NCBI GenBank assembly: GCA_937907035.1
Contig: CALCTX010000121.1
Location: 1-8,540, forward strand
Length of the DNA stretch: 8,540 nt
DNA from: an uncultured Selenomonadales bacterium
Lineage (GTDB): Bacteria; Bacillota_C; Negativicutes; Selenomonadales; Selenomonadaceae
Direction: 5' to 3'
The position numbers were made by a program, and so were the translations under genes. This document shows positions 1 to 7,019 of this stretch, in pieces. The stretch's first letter is position 1. Each line of letters opens with the position of its first letter. The notes beneath the pieces are model-generated. The model ran no database searches and was not told the origin of the DNA. It saw only the letters and a program-made list of their open reading frames with translations.

Positions 1-7
1 CTCCCAT
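1..7 (-). CDS. Start of a leftward gene running off the window
   Basis: Only the first two codons and one further base (ATG GGA G) are inside the window, so the product cannot be named. The call rests on a very good ribosome binding site, GGAGGG on the minus strand (positions 14-19), placed 6 bases before an ATG at 7-5. An upstream minus-strand TATAAT box lies at 116-121. The start would give a leader of about 100 bases. A chance RBS-ATG pair cannot be excluded. Confidence 0.35.
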
Positions 8-34
8 ACTTGTCCCTCCGTCCAACTTGTAAAA

Positions 35-68
35 TCTACATTTACGAATCTACATGTTTATTCTACAT
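35..68. repeat. Three direct copies of TCTACAT
   Basis: TCTACAT occurs at 35-41, 49-55 and 62-68, so the copies start 14 and 13 bases apart, somewhat more than one helical turn. They lie between the putative -10 box (116-121) and the start codon (7) of the leftward gene. The first copy also sits inside an inverted repeat, GTAAA (29-33) / TTTAC (41-45). The spacing suits an operator array, but no regulator can be named from the sequence. Confidence 0.45.
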
Positions 69-115
69 AGACATATTTCGACACGGGGGGGACATTCCTG
101 CTTTATTTTTAAAAA

Positions 116-121
116 ATTATA
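116..121 (-). promoter_or_regulatory. Possible -10 box (TATAAT) for the leftward gene
   Basis: The minus strand reads TATAAT here, a perfect sigma-A -10 hexamer in a very AT-rich stretch. No convincing -35 hexamer lies at 16-18 bases; the nearest TTGACA-like match is too far upstream, inside the 136-157 hairpin. If used, transcription would start near position 109 and read toward the start codon at 7. Confidence 0.35.
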
Positions 122-135
122 ACGCCTTTATTCAG

Positions 136-241
136 GAAACTTGCGTCAGCAAGTTTCTTCCTCCGTCAGCGTTTCAACGAAGCGGGGGATATGCCCGCCG
201 CTTGTTTGTTCCATAAAGCACCCACCACTTAAAGGGGTGGG
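136..241. repeat. Cluster of three strong hairpins, possibly the remnant end of a mobile element
   Basis: Three stem-loops lie in 106 bases. The first is GAAACTTGC/GCAAGTTTC (136-144 and 149-157, perfect, 4-base loop). The second is AAGCGGGGG/CCC-G-CCGCTT (180-188 and 194-203, one bulged G). The third is CCCACC/GGTGGG (221-226 and 236-241). A GGGGGACAT direct repeat (87-95 and 239-247) brackets the cluster. None has a U-tract, so these are not ordinary terminators. Such dense structure resembles subterminal hairpins of small mobile elements (for example IS200/IS605 ends) or a dispersed palindromic repeat. No transposase is visible in the window and the exact ends cannot be set. Confidence 0.45.
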
Positions 242-466
242 GGACATCTTCGCCGAGTTATAGCTTTGGCCATCGTCCTTCTCCAGCTCGCCGCTGTCAG
301 CGTGATAGGCATATTCCTGCCACACGCCCTGCGGCTGGCTGAGGAGCAGCGCCAAATCAGCTGCCTCGTCGGTAAGCTCCGGCCTGAAGGGCTGATTGTG
401 CAGCCCGGCATAGCGCCTTATTTCTGATTTATTCAGCTGTTTGAGTCCGGCATTGAAGCGCTCCAT
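146..466 (-). pseudogene. Truncated gene, N-terminus resembling methionine synthase activation-domain proteins
   Basis: Start chosen at ATG 466 because a minus-strand GGGAGAG motif lies just upstream; a TTG at 481 in the same frame would add five residues. Of 106 residues, roughly the first 55 look like real protein, with LNKSEIRRYAGL near residues 10-21. This follows the pattern of N-termini of cobalamin-dependent methionine synthase (MetH) activation-domain proteins, which are normally about 200 residues or longer. The remaining residues are encoded by the hairpin cluster at 136-241, and the character of the sequence changes abruptly there (SPTPLSGG onward). The gene therefore looks cut off by an inserted or recombined repeat. 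The family match is from memory of the pattern and is tentative; it could instead be an intact small protein of unknown function. Confidence 0.45.
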
Positions 467-481
467 TTTTCTCTCTCCCAA

Positions 482-497
482 TGTTTCACATGAAACA
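482..497. promoter_or_regulatory. parS: parS-like ParB-binding site 1
   Basis: The 16-mer TGTTTCACATGAAACA matches the Bacillota parS consensus TGTTTCACGTGAAACA at 15 of 16 positions, differing only at one central base. The outer arms TGTTTCA/TGAAACA are perfect inverted repeats. It lies 16 bases upstream of the start of the minus-strand gene at 466 and about 3.5 kb from parA. Spo0J-type ParB binds such sites, slides and spreads from them, and loads condensin. Confidence 0.85.
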
Positions 498-521
498 ATT
501 TGCGAACAGACCTTCTAAAAA

Positions 522-537
522 TGTTTCATGTGAAACA
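522..537. promoter_or_regulatory. parS: parS-like ParB-binding site 2 (mirror copy of site 1)
   Basis: The 16-mer TGTTTCATGTGAAACA is the exact reverse complement of site 1, and 15 of 16 bases match the parS consensus. Its centre is 40 bases from that of site 1. Both sites carry the same flanks (A before, AT after). The pair sits in the divergent intergenic region, with a ParB gene in the same window. Confidence 0.85.
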
Positions 538-560
538 ATAAATCTGTCTTTCTTTAGAAA

Positions 561-589
561 ATTATGCGCCTTAGCAAGGAAAAATGCAA
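561..589 (-). promoter_or_regulatory. Candidate promoter for the minus-strand gene at 466
   Basis: The minus strand reads TTGCAT (584-589) as a -35, then a 17-base spacer, then CATAAT (561-566) as a -10, which matches 5 of 6. Transcription would begin near 554 and run through both parS-like sites, so ParB binding could interfere with it. Confidence 0.4.
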
Positions 590-618
590 GACGAAATGCG
601 GTTTGTGAAGAAAATGCG

Positions 619-648
619 TTGCTTTTTTTTGAATATATGCGTTATACT
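619..648 (+). promoter_or_regulatory. Candidate promoter for the U32-family gene
   Basis: A TATACT -10 box (643-648) lies 18 bases after TTGCTT (619-624), with a T-rich run between them. It is 32 bases upstream of the start codon at 681. The -35 is weak (TTG only). Confidence 0.5.
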
Positions 649-680
649 AAGACCGAGTAAACAACGAAAGAGGCTAAAAA

Positions 681-2627
681 ATGCTTTTGAATAGAAAATC
701 GGTGGAGCTTCTTGCTCCGGCGGGTACCTGGGATGCGCTGGTGGCGGCGGTCGAGGCGGGAGCAGATGCCGTTTATTTGGGCGGAAAGTGCTTCAATATG
801 CGTATGCACCGCAGCGATGTCAATTTCAGCGACGAGGCACTGGCGGAGGCAGTAGAGTATGCCCATGCGCATGGCGTGAAGCTCTATGTGACCTTGAACA
901 ATCTTATAAGCAGCGGGGAGCTGCCGCGTCTGCGGGAGTATCTCCTCTATCTGGAAAAAATCCGGCCTGATGCTATCCTGGTGCAGGACCTCGCGGTGCT
1001 GCAGCTGAAGCGGGAGCTCGGCCTGACGGTGCCGCTTCATGCTTCGGTGATGATGAATACCCACAATGAGCCGGCGGTGGAGCTGCTCAAGGAGTACGGT
1101 ATAACCCGGGTTGTCGTGAGCCGGGAGATGACTCTTTCGGAGCTGAGTCTTTTGAAGGAGCGTACCGGGGTTGAGGTCGAGTATTTTATGCACGGTGATA
1201 TGTGTATGGCCGAGAGCGGCCAGTGTATTCATTCGGGCGTGCTGTTCGGCCAGAGCTCCAACCGCGGGCGTTGCCTCAAGCCCTGCCGCTGGGCGTTTGA
1301 GCTGATTGATGAAAAAACGGGGGAGAGTCTTGACGCTTCAAGTCCCGGACCGCACAAGCTGGCAATAAAGGATATGTGTATGTACCGCAGTATTCCGGAG
1401 CTGATTCAGGCGGGGGTAAGCTCGTTTAAGATTGAAGGCCGGATGAGGCCGGCTGATTTTGTGCGGCGTATTGTCGCTACTTACCGCCGGGCAATAGATG
1501 CGTATATTTCCGACCCCTGCGGCTATCAGACGCCGGAGGCAGACTGGGCGGAGCTTTATGCGGGCCGGGTCCGCGATTATACTACGACCTTTGCCTTCGG
1601 GCAGCCGTCGGCACAGGCCATCGGCTTCAGCGGGGAGCGCGAGCCGCGCTTTTTCTCTGAGCCGGTGAAGGAGGCTTCGCTGGCTGATGATGCTATCTTG
1701 CGGGCTGAGGCCCCGATAAACAAAAGGAATGAAAAGCGGCGCTGTCTCAGTGTGCGCTGCCGGACGGTCGAAGCGGCCAGAGCGGCCGTTGACAACGGGG
1801 CGGATACGATATATATAGGCGGTGAGGCGTTCCTGCCTGACAGGCCGTGGCGGCTTGAGGATTACCGCGGGATTATCCGCTATGCCCATGAGCGCGGTGT
1901 GCGGGTGGTAATCAGCACCCTCCGCTCGACAATGCGCCGGGAATGTGGCGAGCTGGAGCAGTTTTTGCCGCAGGCGGCAGAGCTCGGCGCGGACGGTATT
2001 ATGGTAAGCAACCCCGGCTCCCTGCGCCTGGCGCGTCAGCTGACGGAGCTTCCGATACAGACCGATATTTCCTTCAATATATTTAATAAGGAAGCGGTTG
2101 AATTTTTGCGGCAGCAGGGAGCAGTTATGGCCGCTTCCTCTTATGAGATGTCCTTTGCCCAGCTGCGCCAGCTGGTTGAGGCGTCGCCGCTGCCGATAGA
2201 GACGGTCGTGCATGGCACCTATGAGTCGATGCTCTGCGACCACAATATTGCGGCTATGTCTCTGCCGCACTATGATTTTCTCGACAATCCGGAAATTATG
2301 GCGCGCCATTATGCTCTGCGCGACCGGGCGGGCGAGGTTCATGCGCTCCGCACCGACCAGCTGGGCCGCACCCATATCAATTTTGCCCGGGACCTCTGCT
2401 ATTATCCGTATCTTGACAAGCTGAACGGTCTCGGCTCCTACCGCATTGAGGCGCAGGATTACCCGCCGGAGCTGACGGGGGCGCTTACGAGGGCTTACCG
2501 GGCGGCGCTCGATGCTCTTTCGGCGGGGGAAAGGCCGGCCGATATAGTGGCGGAGCTTGAGGCAAAGAGCCCGCGGGGCTTCGGTATCGGTACCTTCCGC
2601 TTCCGGGAGTCGCGCGATTCAATCTGA
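681..2627 (+). CDS. U32-family protein (collagenase-like / RNA-hydroxylation family), two-barrel form
   Basis: A 648-residue U32 protein. The start at ATG 681 is supported by AAAGAGG 7 bases upstream. The first U32 domain (about residues 7-270) opens with LLAPAGTWDAL and carries the family signature around HGDMCMAESGQC (171-182). Its four cysteines are Cys175, 182, 198 and 202. A second, diverged barrel begins about residue 355 (AARAAVDNGADTIYIGGEAF) and retains an HGTYESMLC motif (511-519) without the full cysteine set. U32 members were first called peptidases. Well-studied ones (RlhA, TrhP/YegQ) hydroxylate 23S rRNA or tRNA wobble uridine using prephenate, and the cysteines fit an Fe-S or metal role. 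Length and two-domain layout fit the longer RlhA-like type, but substrate cannot be assigned. The gene is cytoplasmic, with no signal peptide. It is more GC-rich than parAB and has long antisense shadow frames. Its stop lies 85 bases before the aminotransferase start. Confidence 0.9.
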   Translation: MLLNRKSVELLAPAGTWDALVAAVEAGADAVYLGGKCFNMRMHRSDVNFSDEALAEAVEYAHAHGVKLYVTLNNLISSGELPRLREYLLYLEKIRPDAILVQDLAVLQLKRELGLTVPLHASVMMNTHNEPAVELLKEYGITRVVVSREMTLSELSLLKERTGVEVEYFMHGDMCMAESGQCIHSGVLFGQSSNRGRCLKPCRWAFELIDEKTGESLDASSPGPHKLAIKDMCMYRSIPELIQAGVSSFKIEGRMRPADFVRRIVATYRRAIDAYISDPCGYQTPEADWAELYAGRVRDYTTTFAFGQPSAQAIGFSGEREPRFFSEPVKEASLADDAILRAEAPINKRNEKRRCLSVRCRTVEAARAAVDNGADTIYIGGEAFLPDRPWRLEDYRGIIRYAHERGVRVVISTLRSTMRRECGELEQFLPQAAELGADGIMVSNPGSLRLARQLTELPIQTDISFNIFNKEAVEFLRQQGAVMAASSYEMSFAQLRQLVEASPLPIETVVHGTYESMLCDHNIAAMSLPHYDFLDNPEIMARHYALRDRAGEVHALRTDQLGRTHINFARDLCYYPYLDKLNGLGSYRIEAQDYPPELTGALTRAYRAALDALSAGERPADIVAELEAKSPRGFGIGTFRFRESRDSI

Positions 2628-2671
2628 GTATCCCGGTGCGGCAGGGAAAGCGCCGTACCGTTCAAAAATCC

Positions 2672-2692
2672 GCTGGCGGTACTGCCGCCGGC
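2672..2692 (+). other. GC-rich hairpin just before the aminotransferase RBS
   Basis: GCTGGCGG (2672-2679) pairs with CCGCCGGC (2685-2692) across a 5-base loop, with one G-U pair. There is no U-tract, so it is not a classical terminator. It abuts the GGGGAGGAGGAG ribosome binding site at 2694-2704 and could be an mRNA processing or stability element. Confidence 0.4.
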
Positions 2693-2712
2693 AGGGGAGG
2701 AGGAGTCCTTTT

Positions 2713-4000
2713 ATGGCGGAATATCTCGGACCTGAGGGCATTATCGCCAAAAAGAAAAAGTATATTATGCCCTGTCTGGCCCATTTTTACAAGGAGCCAC
2801 GCCAGTTTGTCCGCGGCTCGATGCAGTATCTCTGGGACAGTGAGGGGAAAAAATATCTCGATTGCTTTGCCGGTGTGTCGGTTATCAACTGCGGCCATTG
2901 CAATCCGGAAATCAATGCGCGGGTAACGGAGCAGGTCAATACTTTGCAGCATGTCTGCAATATTTATCTGACGGAGAACTTTGTCAATTTGGCGGAAAAA
3001 TTAGCGGCCGCAACCCCCGGGGATCTGCAGAAATCCTTTTTCTGTTCGACGGGAACGGAAGCGAATGAAGGGGCTTTGCTGTTAGCTTCTATTTATACCG
3101 GCAGTGATGAATTTATCGCGTTGAAAAACGGTTTGCATGGGCGGACAAAACTGACGATGAGTGTTACGGGGATTGGTATGTGGCGGACCGATCCGCATCC
3201 TTGCGGCGGAATTCATTTTGCGCCGAATGCCTATTGTTACCGGTGTCCGCTTGGCAAGCGTTATCCGGAATGCGATCTGGCTTGTGCCAATGAAGTGGAA
3301 GAGATCATAAAGTCGGCGACCAGCGGCAAACCGGCCGCACTTATCGCTGAAGCGATCCAGGGCAATGCCGGTATCGTTGTACCGCCGCCCGGCTATTTTA
3401 AACGGGTAAAAGAGATATTGGAACAATATGGTGCACTGCTGATAATTGATGAGGTGCAGACCGGTTTTGCCCGGACGGGAAAGATGTTTGCGATTGAAAA
3501 TTTTGATGTGGTTCCGGATATTATGACGATGGCCAAGGCGCTTGGCAATGGAGCGCCGATAAGCGCTTTTATCGCTTCGGCCAGGATCGCGGATACTTAT
3601 ACCCGGCCCGGGGCGTCGACGCTGGGCGGAAATCCGGTATCGACGACGGCGGGACTCGGCGTTTTGGAGTATATCGCCAAACATAAACTGATGGAAAATG
3701 CAGCTGCCCGTGGTGAACAATTGCGGGCCGGCTTAAGAGCACTGGCAGAGAAATATCCGGTTATTGGTGATCCGCGGACTGGGATTGATGGTCGGAGCAG
3801 AGTTTGTCAAACCGGATGGCAGTCCCGCACCGGAATTGCTGGATGAAGTCCTCGAGGAAATGAAAGAGCGGGGCTTTATTATCGGCAAGAACGGTGTCGG
3901 CCGGAATGTAATGGCTTTTCAGCCGCCACTGGTCATAACGGAAGAAAATATAAATGATGTTTTGAATGCGTTAGATTTGGTGTTGAAGAATAAATGCTGA
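2713..4000 (+). pseudogene. Class-III PLP aminotransferase, disrupted by a frameshift
   Basis: Start at ATG 2713, preceded by a strong GGGGAGGAGGAG site. The first frame encodes a fold-type I aminotransferase: STGTEANEG (112-120) for phosphate binding, DEVQTGFARTGK (246-257, Asp246 for the pyridine nitrogen), Schiff-base Lys275 in MAKALGNG, and STLGGNP (302-308). A four-cysteine stretch (175, 178, 187, 191; CYRCP...CDLAC) occurs in AGXT2-like members annotated as aspartate or alanine-glyoxylate aminotransferase family. After IGD (residue 353) the frame goes wrong and would stop at 3846. The expected C-terminus (RGLGLMVGAEFV...) continues in the next frame to 4000. GAT-CCGCGG in place of a GAT-nnC-CGC-GGA pattern suggests loss of two bases near 3771-3779. 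The rest is intact, so this is a very recent lesion or a sequencing error. The substrate is unknown. The 3' end abuts parA. Confidence 0.85.
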
Positions 4001-4018
4001 ATGAAAGACGGTGATAAA

Positions 4019-4777
4019 ATGGCAAAGATCATGGCAATAGCCAACCAAAAGGGCGGTGTCGGGAAAACAACTACGACCGTAAATTTGTGTGCAGGCCTGG
4101 CCTTGAATGAAAAGCGGGTCTTGCTGATCGATTTTGATCCGCAGGGCAATGCATCGAGCGGATTCGGTGTCGATAAGACAGCGGTGCCGGCTACTGTTTA
4201 TCAGGTACTGATCGATGAGCAGCCGTTACAAGAGGCGATCATTCATACTGACTATGAAGTTGATCTGCTGCCGGCTAATATTGATCTGGCCGGAGCTGAG
4301 ATCGAGCTGGTTACAATGGATGATCGTGAGCATCGGTTAAAGCGGATATTGGATCCGGTCCGGGAAAATTATGATTATATCGTGATCGATTGTCCACCGT
4401 CTTTAGGGCTTTTGACACTGAATGCTCTGACAGCGGCGGATATGGTATTGATGCCAATCCAGTGTGAATTTTATGCGCTGGAAGGCGTATCACAGTTGAT
4501 GAATACCATATCGCTGGTACAATCGGGGCTTAATCCGGAGCTGGTGATCGGCGGAGTATTGCTGACAATGTATGATTCGCGGACAAAGCTGTCGGAACAG
4601 GTCGCGACCGAAGTCCGCAATTATTTCCCTGAGGTGGTTTATCAGACCTATATTCCGCGTACGGTGCGGCTTAGTGAAGCACCATCGTTTGGAATGCCGA
4701 TAATTTATTATGACCATGCTTGTAAAGGCTCTGAGGTATATTTGCAACTGGCAAAGGAGGTAATAAGCCGTGAATAA
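4019..4777 (+). CDS. parA: Chromosome-partitioning ATPase ParA (Soj)
   Basis: A 252-residue Soj-type ParA, a Walker ATPase that dimerises on ATP, binds nucleoid DNA non-specifically and is stimulated by ParB at parS to segregate origins. The deviant Walker A KGGVGKTT is at residues 11-18 (signature Lys11, Lys16). Walker A' LLIDFDPQGN is at 35-44, and Walker B IVIDCPP at 121-127 (Asp124). It lacks the N-terminal helix-turn-helix extension of plasmid P1-type ParA, so it is the short chromosomal form. Start 4019 gives the usual MAKIMAIANQKGG N-terminus; an in-frame ATG at 4001 would add six residues and directly abuts the aminotransferase stop. The gene overlaps parB by 8 bases, which implies translational coupling. 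No dedicated promoter is obvious, so transcription may come from within or before the aminotransferase. Soj can also regulate DnaA in Bacillus. Confidence 0.97.
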   Translation: MAKIMAIANQKGGVGKTTTTVNLCAGLALNEKRVLLIDFDPQGNASSGFGVDKTAVPATVYQVLIDEQPLQEAIIHTDYEVDLLPANIDLAGAEIELVTMDDREHRLKRILDPVRENYDYIVIDCPPSLGLLTLNALTAADMVLMPIQCEFYALEGVSQLMNTISLVQSGLNPELVIGGVLLTMYDSRTKLSEQVATEVRNYFPEVVYQTYIPRTVRLSEAPSFGMPIIYYDHACKGSEVYLQLAKEVISRE

Positions 4778-5732
4778 GACATCCCGCGGATTAGGCAAGG
4801 GCTTGGGTGCACTGTTAAAAACGGATAAAGCTGTTGCTCCGGCAGCAAAACCGGAAGGACAGGTACAGGAGATACCGGTTACGAAGATAACCGCTAATAA
4901 GCAGCAGCCACGAACAGTATTTACGGCAGAAGCTTTGGAGGAATTAGCCGGATCAATTGCGCAGTTTGGTGTTTTGCAACCGTTATTGCTGAAAAAGACA
5001 GCTGACGGGTATGAGATCGTTGCCGGTGAACGCCGTTTCCGGGCAGCCAAAGCAGCCGGCCTGAAAACTGTACCGGCGATCGTACGTAATTTATCGGCGG
5101 CGGAGACTACAGAAATTGCGCTGATCGAGAATCTGCAACGTGAGGACCTGAATATTATTGAAGAAGCAACGGCTTATGCCCGGCTGATGAATGAATTTGA
5201 TCTGACGCAGGAGCAGGTTTCGGAGCGGATCGGCAAAAGCCGGCCGCATATTGCCAATTGTTTACGGCTTTTAAATTTGCCGGCTAAGGTTCAAACCGCT
5301 TTGGCCGAGGGAATTTTGACTATGGGCCAGGCCCGGCCGTTATTGGCAATTACGGAAATCGATAAACAGTTAGCCGCGGCGGAGTGTATCATCAATGACC
5401 GATTATCAGCCCGGCAGGCAGAGGAGCTGGTCAAGAGTCTGCTGGCGCAGAAAAAAGTGTTGTATAAGGCTCCGAAAGCTGAGCCGGATCAGGAAGTCAA
5501 GTTGTATTATTCGGCAGCGATGGACCGGCTTAAAATGTTTTTCGGTGCACCGGTAAGGATCACAACGGGGAAAAAGAAGAATAAGATCGAGATAGAATAT
5601 ACAACCCAGGAAGATCTGGAACGGATCTTAGCTTTGGTCAGCGGAGGAAACGGACTGGCGGCTAAGGCACGGACTGTCGATGAGAAGAAAGAATTGCTCC
5701 GGAAATTTTCGCAGCAGGGGTTTAATGTTTAA
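4770..5732 (+). CDS. parB: Chromosome-partitioning protein ParB (Spo0J)
   Basis: A 320-residue ParB, the CTP-dependent DNA clamp that loads at parS, spreads, and stimulates ParA. It starts at GTG 4770, with AAAGGAGG just upstream inside parA. The N-terminal RGLGKGLGALL (6-16) is the ParA-activating peptide. Next come QQPR (45-48), the CTP-binding GERRFRAAKAAG (86-97) and ENLQRED (120-126), together forming the N-terminal clamp/CTPase domain. A helix-turn-helix region, LTQEQVSERIGKSRPHI (145-161), recognises parS, and the C-terminal dimerisation domain covers about 240-320. Length is typical and every motif is intact. Two parS-like sites at 482-537 are its likely targets. The DUF554 gene begins 15 bases after its stop. 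Confidence 0.97.
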   Translation: MNKTSRGLGKGLGALLKTDKAVAPAAKPEGQVQEIPVTKITANKQQPRTVFTAEALEELAGSIAQFGVLQPLLLKKTADGYEIVAGERRFRAAKAAGLKTVPAIVRNLSAAETTEIALIENLQREDLNIIEEATAYARLMNEFDLTQEQVSERIGKSRPHIANCLRLLNLPAKVQTALAEGILTMGQARPLLAITEIDKQLAAAECIINDRLSARQAEELVKSLLAQKKVLYKAPKAEPDQEVKLYYSAAMDRLKMFFGAPVRITTGKKKNKIEIEYTTQEDLERILALVSGGNGLAAKARTVDEKKELLRKFSQQGFNV

Positions 5733-5747
5733 AGCGGAGGCCGGAAA

Positions 5748-6428
5748 TTGAACGGGTCGATTGTAAATTTTATCGCAATAGTTGCCGGGGCAGCTATCGG
5801 GCTGTTATTGCGGGTGGGAATCCCGGAGAAGACAAAAGAGACAGTTCTGCAAGCTATGGGATTGGTTGTAGTTCTGATCGGTATAAAAATGGCTTTGGCC
5901 AGTCAAAATGCGTTGGTGGTCGTTGTCGCGATGGCCAGCGGGAGTATCATCGGGGAGCTGCTCGACCTGGAGGGGCGGCTGGACCGGTTTGGCAGTTGGC
6001 TGACCGTTACGGTCGGTGACCGGTACGGTGATGCCGGCCGGGGATTTGTTATGGCAACGTTGGTCTTTTGTATCGGCGCTATGGCGATAGTCGGCAGTAT
6101 CGAGGAAGGGTTGCGGGGCAATCCGGCGATCCTTTATGCCAAGTCTCTGATCGATGGCGTTTGTGCAACAGTATTTGCCGCGTCGCTGGGAATCGGCGTT
6201 ATGTTGTCGGCAATACCGGTGTTGCTGTATCAGGGGTCAATGACTTTGCTGGCAAGCGGACTGGAGAATATCGTCAGTGAGGCGATGCTGGCCGAGATCA
6301 GCGGTACCGGTGGATTGCTGATCTTGGCTATCGGCCTGAATATGCTTCAGATAACTAAGCTGAAGCTGGCTAATTTTTTACCGTCACTTTTCATGGCGGC
6401 AGTTATTGTATATATAAATGTATTATGA
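5748..6428 (+). CDS. DUF554 family integral membrane protein
   Basis: A 226-residue, very hydrophobic protein of the DUF554 (YqgA-type) family. The TTG start at 5748 is chosen because GCGGAGG lies 7 bases upstream; the ATGs further in lie well inside the family domain. About six or seven membrane segments are visible, near residues 4-22, 33-50, 54-72, 98-118, 135-165, 187-203 and 206-225. The family pattern GSIEEGLRGNP...KSLIDG (116-136) is present. The biochemical role of the family is not established, and a transporter function has only been suggested from topology. The close spacing to parB and DUF4446 indicates one operon, but no direct role in segregation is implied. Confidence 0.9.
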   Translation: MNGSIVNFIAIVAGAAIGLLLRVGIPEKTKETVLQAMGLVVVLIGIKMALASQNALVVVVAMASGSIIGELLDLEGRLDRFGSWLTVTVGDRYGDAGRGFVMATLVFCIGAMAIVGSIEEGLRGNPAILYAKSLIDGVCATVFAASLGIGVMLSAIPVLLYQGSMTLLASGLENIVSEAMLAEISGTGGLLILAIGLNMLQITKLKLANFLPSLFMAAVIVYINVL

Positions 6429-6449
6429 ATATAAAAGAGGGACCAGATA

Positions 6450-6971
6450 ATGGAAACGGCAGAAATCTTTCAATTTATTATGACAAACCTGACCTATGTG
6501 GTTGGCGGGTTAGGGATCGCAGTGGCAATAATGTTTATAGTTATTATTACTTTATATATGAATCTTTCGCACCTGAAGAGCCGCTATCAGGAAATGATGA
6601 CCGGTGAACAGACCGGCAAGGATTTTGAAGCGATGTTGTTAGATCATATTGCTAAAACGGATCAGGCATTGAAAGAAAATGAATTGCTGCGGGAAGACAA
6701 TCGCAAGATAAAAGCGCTTTTGCAGACGGCTCTGACCCGGGTCGGAGTAGTACGTTTCCGGGCCTTTGAGGATATGGGCAGTGATCTCAGCTATGCGGTA
6801 GCATTGCTGGATTCCGATAATAATGGCGTAGTATTTTCCAGTATTTTTGGCCGGGAGGATTCCCGCAGTTATGTAAAACCGTTGGAAAATGCCCGTTGCG
6901 AACGGTATACGCTGTCAAAAGAAGAAGAAGAGGCCATAAAACAAGCCTTGGCTAAGGCCGTAAATAAATAG
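6450..6971 (+). CDS. DUF4446 family membrane-anchored protein
   Basis: A 173-residue protein starting at ATG 6450, with AGAGGG 8 bases upstream. One membrane segment covers about residues 14-37. A charged, probably coiled-coil stretch (60-95) follows, then the DUF4446 core: TRVGVVRFRAFEDMGSDLSYAVALLD at 96-121, then FSSIFGREDSRSYVKPL at 129-145. The core presumably lies in the cytoplasm. The function is unknown. Members of this family are often found near parAB in Bacillota (general knowledge), which makes a role linked to chromosome or envelope organisation plausible but unproven. It appears to be the last gene of the parAB operon, since a new promoter follows its stop. Confidence 0.88.
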   Translation: METAEIFQFIMTNLTYVVGGLGIAVAIMFIVIITLYMNLSHLKSRYQEMMTGEQTGKDFEAMLLDHIAKTDQALKENELLREDNRKIKALLQTALTRVGVVRFRAFEDMGSDLSYAVALLDSDNNGVVFSSIFGREDSRSYVKPLENARCERYTLSKEEEEAIKQALAKAVNK

Positions 6972-6983
6972 GAAAAAGGTCAA

Positions 6984-7013
6984 TTGGCGAATAAATAAAA
7001 AATATGTTATAAT
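6984..7013 (+). promoter_or_regulatory. Strong extended -10 promoter for the M23 peptidase-bactofilin pair
   Basis: TTGGCG (6984-6989), an 18-base spacer and a perfect TATAAT (7008-7013) are preceded by TG at 7005-7006, giving the extended TGTTATAAT form. Predicted transcription start is near 7020, which leaves a leader of about 115 bases before the GTG at 7135. Confidence 0.75.
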
Positions 7014-7019
7014 AACAAC

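Noticed and set aside
10..216. 68-codon plus-strand frame
   Set aside because: It overlaps the hairpin cluster and the opposing reading frame, with no RBS or protein-like pattern.
642..1232. 196-codon minus-strand open frame
   Set aside because: Antisense to the U32 gene and its promoter; no recognisable domain and composition typical of a shadow.
1338..2375. 345-codon open frame on the minus strand
   Set aside because: It lies wholly inside the well-supported U32 gene, has no family pattern, and is explained by high GC with few antisense stops.
3082..3720. 212-codon minus-strand open frame
   Set aside because: Antisense to conserved aminotransferase motifs; shadow frame.
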